From positions 210,663 through 261,267 of the forward strand of contig CAMPET010000038.1 of the NCBI GenBank assembly GCA_946803715.1: DNA of 50,605 nt, written 5' to 3'. The notes below the pieces were generated by a model. That model was not told the origin of the DNA. It searched no databases and saw nothing but the letters and a program-made list of their open reading frames with translations. Both the position numbers and the translations under genes were made by a program. Every line of letters begins with the position of its first letter. Position 1 is the first letter of the stretch. This DNA is from Beroe ovata (lineage: Eukaryota > Ctenophora > Nuda > Beroida > Beroidae). Below are positions 27,701 to 36,700 of this stretch, piece after piece.

Positions 27701-30700
27701 TATCAAGCACAGGTGAGAGGTGAAAAACTTGGTACTTACAGATATTCCTGGATATTGACTGTTGTTGGGAGGAAGAGTGCGATTGATCTGTGAAATAGGA
27801 CTGGATATCTGTTATAGAATCATCGTTTGGGGTTGAGGGGGGCGTGCTGAAGTTAGAATCCGATCCATTGGTATCACACCGAGAATCGGTGATGAGAGAT
27901 TGGCGTGCTCTTAACCCCGCCTTGTTATCGAGAACAACCTGGGCGTGAGAGGGAGGGGTAGTTAGTAAAGAGGGGTAGTTAGTAATGAGGGTTAGTTAGT
28001 AATGAGGGGTAGTTAGTAATGAGGGGTAGTTAGTAATGAGGGGTAGTTAGTAATGAGGGGTAGTTAGTAATGAGGGGTAGTTAGTTATGGAGAACAGCCC
28101 CCAGAGAAGACGACCCCAATGATCCGCTCATAGTGCATGTTTATATCAGGGATCATTAACCAGTTTCCTCACAAACATGTCATTGATCCCACATAAACAC
28201 ATGAATATCATTGTCAAACAACTGTCATAGGTAGTCTAATGATGTGTCTATAATCACTGCAGCTGGTAACGTTACAAAGGAATGCTGACATTGATTCCAT
28301 ACCAGGGCATTGCTCACTTTAACCTATTCCTGTATAATAGCCATAAACCCGAGCGCACAATAGCTTACCTACCCGTCGCTTTGCGGTCTCCCGACTAAAA
28401 GTTCAGCGGAATTCATTCCCCACTCATGGGAAATGGTATCATTGGGGAGGGGTCACAATTCATTCTGTCAAACGATTTAGCAAAGAAGATATAGATATAA
28501 CCGATGAAAATCGGGAAATTCAATCGCGTGATTTTAATCATTTGGGACCCTCTCCAGTGACACCTACCGTTCACTTTTATCATAATCATTACTGATTTGT
28601 TGTTTATAAGTTGTTTACGGTGTTTGGGTGGGAATTTGGAAGCCATGATTCAGGCAAACGCATGCTCGGACAGCTATAGTAAACCATACAACATGGCAAG
28701 TCTGGTAACTTATCATGTCTAGATTTGTGGCACAGTCTCATTTCCCAGCGCCGGAGCAGCACTCCAGAGGGGAACAGTATCTATAGCATACCGCGAGATA
28801 AGGAGATGGGAGCCCAGTGGGCAGGCGACCTCCTCTTCTTTGATACATATTGATACACACAGGATGCCGATCCTATCAGATATTATCCATACAGTATGGA
28901 TATCATACATAGAGGAGAGAGTGAGATAAGGAGTTTGCAGACTATTCACGCCCTAATAGACTGCTAACTAATGTCCCAAGGAGACTGTCTACATGAAATC
29001 ATGATTCACCCCAGCTATATTAGGTTTATATTGTAGCGTTATGACCAAGAGTATCTCTATCCGATCTTCTCCTTTGTTAGAGTCAGCTGACAGTCGATGG
29101 TATTACTTTTCCCACATTCCGTAAGAGCAAATCCGACCTGTGATCATGGCATTGCGGCATACCGATACCAAATCATGTCATTGTGATCGAAATAGCGAGG
29201 CTCGCTCAATCTAAATAGACACTCCGCCAAATCAACTCTTTCCCCGAGAAAAGTTTTTTCCGAGAAAACTTTTCTATACTAGACGTTTCTCGATCTTCTT
29301 CTATTCGATTTTCAGACACCACATGTTCAGATGGTTATGCTATTATCCCATTTATATACCACACACACACGGCACGGGAACCAACGTACAGATAACCATC
29401 ATCATCTGGATTACTTCATGGGTAGATGAGGTAACTTTGCGTCCCTGTTACCGGCAAGGGTAAACCACTCCTCTGATACACGTACATGACAGTGTCATCA
29501 TAATGATATTATTATGTAACACGCCTCCCATTTGTTCGTGTTACGCCATTTCCCCGATTCATTTGTCATTCCACTGTACTCTGCATTTGGTACCCATGAA
29601 CCGTCATGCTAAAACTTGTTGTAACACCACCACTTTTTCAAGAAACAAGTTGGCCAACTTTAATTTCCGATTTCTTTTTCCGGTTTCTTCTCCTCTCTGT
29701 GGCGGGTGGCCGATAGATAAAACGATTTAATATTCTCGTCCGATTTAAACCGTTCATTCTGCCAAACGAATTTTCTGTATCACCGAATGAACTAGAACAG
29801 TGCCTATTATAATACGGTAGATAAGGACTTAGGCGCTCTCACGTAAAGGAACCCCTACATAATACCAAGAGAATATTTATTGGGACAAACGCCAGATACC
29901 CACACACACACACACACACTCACACACACACANNNNNNNNNNNNNNNNNNNNNNNNNNNNNNNNNNNNNNNNNNNNNNNNNNNNNNNNNNNNNNNNNNNN
30001 NNNNNNNNNNNNNNNNNNNNNNNNNNNNNNNNNNNNNNNNNNNNNNNNNNNNNNNNNNNNNNNNNNNNNNNNNNNNNNNNNNNNNNNNNNNNNNNNNNNN
30101 NNNNNNCACACACACACACACACACACACACACAAAGTCCGTGACATTTAAGAGTAGACGCTGGCATAACCGGGCAATCATTAATAGGTACCGAATATGA
30201 ACTCACTTTTCGCCGTACAGTACTACTGCACTTCTTCGTTATTACTGTCATCTTTGATCTGCGGTACCATAAGCATACAGTTAGGTATATCGGTAACTGC
30301 TGACATTACTCGTGACTGTGTCACTGGTTAGATGAGCAGTTCCATACGGTCTTGTGCAAGGGTGAATAAGTAACGACGTTTATCAGAACTCCAGAAAAGA
30401 TAAATAGGGTTCTTGCTCGACTCATAAATGACGACTGGAGTCATGGTCATGCATACTCATTATTATGTTAATCACTTAGTCAATAAACTGGAGACTTATT
30501 GTAAATGGGTGTCGTGATTTACATTCATTACTGCACTCGTATACCTCATGCTATCACGACTCATTAGATACTTAGATAGTGCAGCGTCTTTCATTTACCA
30601 ACATGATTTATTCAAGAGCGGCTTTAGTCTCTTAGCTAATATTATATAGTGACGCCATTTGATGAAGACAGATGACCTAGTTTGCATCACCATCTGAACA

Positions 30701-33700
30701 TACGCACTGTCAATGATTGGCGGCATTATTTCGGCATTTGACAAAGCAAAGTGTAAACTCTCCACAACGATTCAATTTCTTTCACATGGTTCCCTGAATA
30801 ACATGATGAAGTTATCAGTGCCACAGACACACGTTTACACCCACACACACTCACATACACAAACAAACACACAACTGCCCAAACGAACATGCGTGTACGG
30901 TGTACGCTGTAGCTGCGTGCATGAAAGCATTACCGTAATGAGGTGCGAAGTGGATGTTTTACATTGATAATTACATTGATAGACCTGGTCAATTCCTGTC
31001 AACGGCACTTTTCTCGTGATTTCACTACCCCACACTCCCTAGCCTCCTTCCTGCTGCTACAGTCACGACTCACGTTTACATATCATTGTTCTTGTGGTTC
31101 ACATCGCCTTAATACTCATGTGGTCTTCTCATCCTTTGTTAATGACTTTTTAATGGCTCCCAGACACAGTTAGCTACATGTCAATGTCAGATCCACTGAT
31201 CTCAGATCTGTCAGTTTCAGATCCACTCATCCACTGCGTTACTGGGCTCCCTATATCACTCACTGCTCAAGGGGAAGGTTTCGAGTTTTTGTCAAGAGAA
31301 CTTGAAATGTTGCTAGCCCGTAAGTCCACTGATAGTATGGCATAACATCAGACCCCTGTACTCCATGACTACCTTCTGACAAACTTCCTCGTCACCATGC
31401 AAGATCGACACCAAAAACATCACAAAAACTGTTCAGTTTAAAACACACAACTCTCTCTTGGAAATCTTGATCAAACGAAACCGCACATCAAACACACACT
31501 CGTCAAAATATCACATCACTATCATGTAGGATCTGAGTCGGTCGTTCCGCTTTATAACTCTCCAATTTACGGTCATACCAAGAGTATCAAGTAGTATATA
31601 TATAACGCTAGACGTGTGATAATAGTTACTGTCAAAGACACGCCAAGGATGGGTGGTGAAATGGTAATGACAGGTAGCGCATGCACTCTTGAGGTACCAA
31701 GATGTTCATTCTCACTTCTACTTGATAGCTATGTCATGGCGGCCAGAGCATTGTTATTCACTGGGAATTTGAATTGCACTTATCATTATCAATGGTTGCG
31801 TTATTTGCTAGTTCTGTCCATTCCCTTCTCGGTAAATAGGTACCTATCTTTTACCTTTCTTCATGTTCGTCTAAATTGCATCAAGTGCATGGGAATGCTA
31901 GATACACCAATTCTTATCTTGCCTTGCAATACTTCTCAACAAATCCATCCCTAATAACCTAACTATACACCACATTATCCATGAATTCTTACCCCCAAGT
32001 AGGAAAGAATCACGTCATGTTTGGTGTAAATGAGAGCTCTATAGACAATGCTATCCACATTGAGGATATCATGAGTTCCATGACAAGATATTTCCTTGTC
32101 CTTCTCAACATTGTCATTCTCTTTGTCTGCATTGGAGGAAACACAATCGTCCTCTACGGGTAAGTACCTACTTTGAGGCATTGGGCATTGAAATATCCAC
32201 GAATTCGAGAGTGAAAATCTGCAGCTCCCATCATTAAGACCCCAACCCGTGACGTCATGCGTCATTTGTCCTAACTAGTCGTGACGTCACGTTAAGTGTT
32301 ACTGTAACCCTGTTTTTCCCAGCTCCACAGTCCATAACGCACTGAGGATGGACAAGGTCACGCTTCTCCTTGTGAAGAATGTGGCAGCAGCTGACATTCT
32401 GGTGGGGGTACTGTTCTATCTCCCGGCATTGGTGAGTGAACTGTCGAAATAGTAGCCCGTGTTTCGCCATACAACTCAGTATTAGGTAGCTAGTTCGAAC
32501 TAGCCCACACAATGAGTACCTCTCAACTTCTCTAAACTCGTTTTTCTCCATTCCCTCTTAACTCCTCTTACCCCCTCTCTCCTCCTCTAACTCCTGCCTC
32601 CCCTTTTCGTTCCACCCTCTAACCCCAGCCCTCCCTCTCCCTCTCTCAGATGAATCTCCTCCATGGGCGGTGGTTGCTGGGCTATGGAATGTGCTTTATC
32701 AACGGTTGGATGAGTCTCATTCCCACGGTGGCAGAGATAGTGACGCTAACCGTACTTTCGTGCTACAGATTGGCTCTCATTATGGGTGAGTCACCTGTCA
32801 CGTGACTGTTGACTATTGTTAGTGTCACGTGATGATCAATGCGCTAATAAATGATGACTGATAGTTGCCATAGTTACAGCTTTACAGTTAGGATTATCAT
32901 AGATGCTCAATATACAGAGTACACTGATTCGGATTCACCATTATAATTTGTATTGCTTCCCTGAAGCGGTATGCCATAGCAGCTGCACACTTCAAGCACT
33001 TGACTATCAGCATGACCGTTATCAATATCAATGACCCTATAGGTATTGGCGGTCAATTTGCATCATTCATATTCCGTATCAAGTGCTTGTTGACATAGAC
33101 TATAGAGACGCATGTTGCCAATTCTACCATTTCAACACATGTTCGAATGAGAACTACAGAATACCATTATTGCCTGGCTACCCCACATTTTACTACAGCT
33201 AAACCGAACACATTAATTGTAAGAACCATGGCACGCAGCGTGGTGTTTGCACGAGAGTCGTGGTTGAATTAGACGCTAATTGTCTTACAGACCTGATATA
33301 ATACAATGTGTAATGTCGTGTCCGGGTTATCTTTGAATTCCATGGTATTTCACCAATGGTGGATACTGGTATAAATGCATGCACAATCGGACGCTTAATA
33401 ATTAATAGCTTGGAGTATGATATTAGGTATAGGTATACCCAGTGTCTGTTTGGTAAAACTCAAATTAGCGCCATACCTGCCTCAGTCGGCATTACATAGG
33501 TACCTACTACGACAGGGTAAATCAGATCTCGTCATACAAAACACGATAAACAACAGAGCATAATTGAAATTAGTCAGGTGCATGATGATAACGAAACTGT
33601 CAGAAGTGATAACTGTCTACCTCCCTCCCAGGCAAGGTACGGAGGTCAATACGTCACAACCTGAAGCCATGGTACATCTGTATTGGAGGAATCTGGGCTG

Positions 33701-36700
33701 GACTGACACTCCTTCCCTTCATATTCTCGGCGTTAGAGTTCCTCCCGTACTACGACCCCTACACGCAGTCGTGCAATTCTGCGGACCTGGCCAACTCAGA
33801 GGAACCTCTTTACAAGGTTGATAAAGGAGTAACAGTGGCATGCATAATGCATATTATCTATCATAGGTACACCCCATGAACAGATCATCAAATAAAAACC
33901 TTCTCCAGCACTTCATTAATTCATAACTTTCAGGTTGTGTTTATTGCCATGTTGAACGTCTTCCTCAACATTATCCCCATGCTGATCATAACCACCGCTA
34001 ACATCTTCATCCTTGTGTCAATATACCGGGCTTCATCGAAGATCGACAACAAGATAACCACCATCAGAGGCAGCATCAAACTCCCTGAACCTCCCAAGAA
34101 ACACTCCCGTCTACCGACCAGGACGATCAAAGCCATTCCCATGATCTGCTTGACGTTCATTTTCTCATACTTCCCCTACCTGATAGCATGTCTGAGCAAC
34201 ATGGGCGTGGTCCTGCCAGACTGGTGGAGAACAGTAACGTTCTACTTCACCTCCATTAACATCATGTCTAACCCACTTATCTACGCGGCGGTTAACCTCG
34301 AGTTTAGGAAGTATCTACTGACGCTGGTGGGGCTGGCAGACTTGAGTAGCAATGATAATGGCATGAATGTGTGTAAAGATATCAGCAGCAGCACGAACAA
34401 GAGCGGCATGGTTCCTGATCCTTGCCATGCTGGCGAGAAGAGCCTAGTGTCAACAGACAACACTGCTGCGGAACAACAATAGCCTTGTCTATGATATGGA
34501 TTGCTTTTAGAATATGATGTGAAATCACTCTTGATGTCACATAGCCCCATAGAGTTTTTCATATAGATACCTTCGACTCGAATTCTATTCCTACACAGTA
34601 CTATGATTATTTAAATTTTGAACTTGAATTTCTAACCCGTGATATTGAATGATGACTTTTAGCTAACTTTATAGGTAGAGAATGGTTTCTCTGGGGGAAG
34701 GGCCCCAAATTTTCAGAGACTTTCAGCTTCGTATCTCATTGTTCATTGGTCGAATCAAAGTTTTCGCTGGTCAAACACCATCTGGTGAGTCATGTGAAGG
34801 GAATCTAGGCAAATCCCTTAGTTTTCCAGAAATCAGTTTTGAGATTTGGGACCCTTCCCCAAGAAGACTATTCTCTATCATAATTTTTATTGTATTGTAA
34901 CTGCACATTACCTTTTTTCTCATTTACTTCCAAAATCTTGTTCAATAGAAGTTGTATGATTAATGAGTAATATAAAAAGGAAGTTCTCTAGTGCATAGCT
35001 TGCACTACACGTACCTGTCCGAGATCTAGTATTACAACAGCAGACTGGGAGTTGTGGAAGCTCTCTGGGATAATCAGAAGTGGGGCTTGTATCTTGCACA
35101 GAATATCCCACCTAAGGGAAGAGAAGCAAGGATGAAACATCAATTTACCATATTCCTTGTAACAAAATGATTAATTTGGAGTGTACACTTTACATCACTC
35201 TACCTTCTGAAGTCTCTCATCTTGCCACTGAATATCTTGTCGATTGTGCTGCGCAGCTGGTGCTTTGTTTTACTCCTGAGATCACCCAACCGGGCTAGAG
35301 CAGCCTCCACCACGAAGTCTATGGTGGGATCAAGGGCAAAGAAATTCGTCACCCTGAAATTTGTTCACTGTTTGCAACGAAGCTCTTGACAAGTGTTGGT
35401 ACCCAGCAAGGTACCCTTCCCAGGTAGTAAGTTTGTAGGTAGTAGTAACTTATACACAACCTTGTTATGATATCTTCGTTGTATACAATATCGAGAGGAA
35501 GTGTGGTGACACGTAACAAGATGTCAAGAGTTGTTGGCAAGGGGTTAAGTTCGTAGTAAACATCCAGTACTGGTTTCTCCTCACACTTCTCCCTCCTACT
35601 CGGACTAGACCGGTCTTCAGAACTAGGGGCTGGGGAGGTGACGTTATCAGTCAGTCAATCATTGTAGCCATGTTCAGTCATAGTACGTAGTAAGACATAA
35701 CTCGACTTATTGTGATGTTGTGTGGGCCCAGGCTCAACACAATTAAATAGTGCAACACAATAACTCACATGTTTTCACATCATCTTCGTCGTCTGGTTGC
35801 TGATCTGACTCGCCCACCTCAGCACAGTGGGACACAGTCTCTTCTCCACATTCCGAGGAGGTGTAGGTGGCGGGTCCACGGGATCTTGACACCACGTGTG
35901 GGAAGAGGGAGCTATGTTGACAATGATTATCCAGCGTTATGTTCTGGAGGGAGGCTTAGGTTGGACTGAATATTACCAGGCTTGAATACTATGTCAATCA
36001 TTGGAGTCACAGTTCTCCGATTATGTCAAATTCTTTCGTCAATATCTACTTGGAGTGAAGCGGAAAGTATTGTAGTGTCAGTCTTCATGCGATACTCCGC
36101 CCCTAGGATCAAGTCGTCGAATGTCAGCTGGACGAGAGGTTTATGGGTTCCGGTGTTCTGATACTCCATCAGAAGTATGGATCCGTGGAGGAGTTTGACG
36201 CTCACTTTACCAAACACACTGTCCTTGTCGAAGAAGATGGAGTAGTCGACAGCTTCCTCATCACCCTCTGTAGAGTTCAGCAGATCAATAACTACAATCA
36301 GCGAACATTCCACTGACCTGATACAAAGATATAATGACATAACAAAACTTGGAACTTCAAACCTGTTGGACTAGGAGGAGGTAGCATGCTCGGGCCCCCG
36401 TAATACCCCCAGCCCCTCATCCAGCTACCCCAGCCCTGTTGCTGGCTCTTCACAACCGCGGCCGGGGGAGTCTGCACTCTACTCAGAGCCAGACTCCTCA
36501 TGATATACAACTCGTCATACGACAATCCTTCCTCCAACGGTTTGATATCTGATTTTATCAGATCCTAGTCGGACAATATCGAGTAGGGAACATGGAAACC
36601 CAGAAGAGAAGATGAATTTTATGCATCAAAGTTCATATTTATGCCCGTGAGTCATACCTTGATCTCGTGTTTGGAGAGCATTGTGGTGTAAAGGTCCACA

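Noticed and set aside
27955-28090. CRISPR-like array
   Set aside because: The period is 17 bp with identical units and no unique spacers; this is a minisatellite in an animal intron.
28719-28949. 76-codon minus-strand frame in intron 13
   Set aside because: No family similarity or convincing splice sites; exons 13 and 14 join in phase without it.
29855-30251. Open frames rich in Thr-His or Cys-Val around the N run
   Set aside because: They are translations of a CA/GT microsatellite and an assembly gap, not coding sequence.
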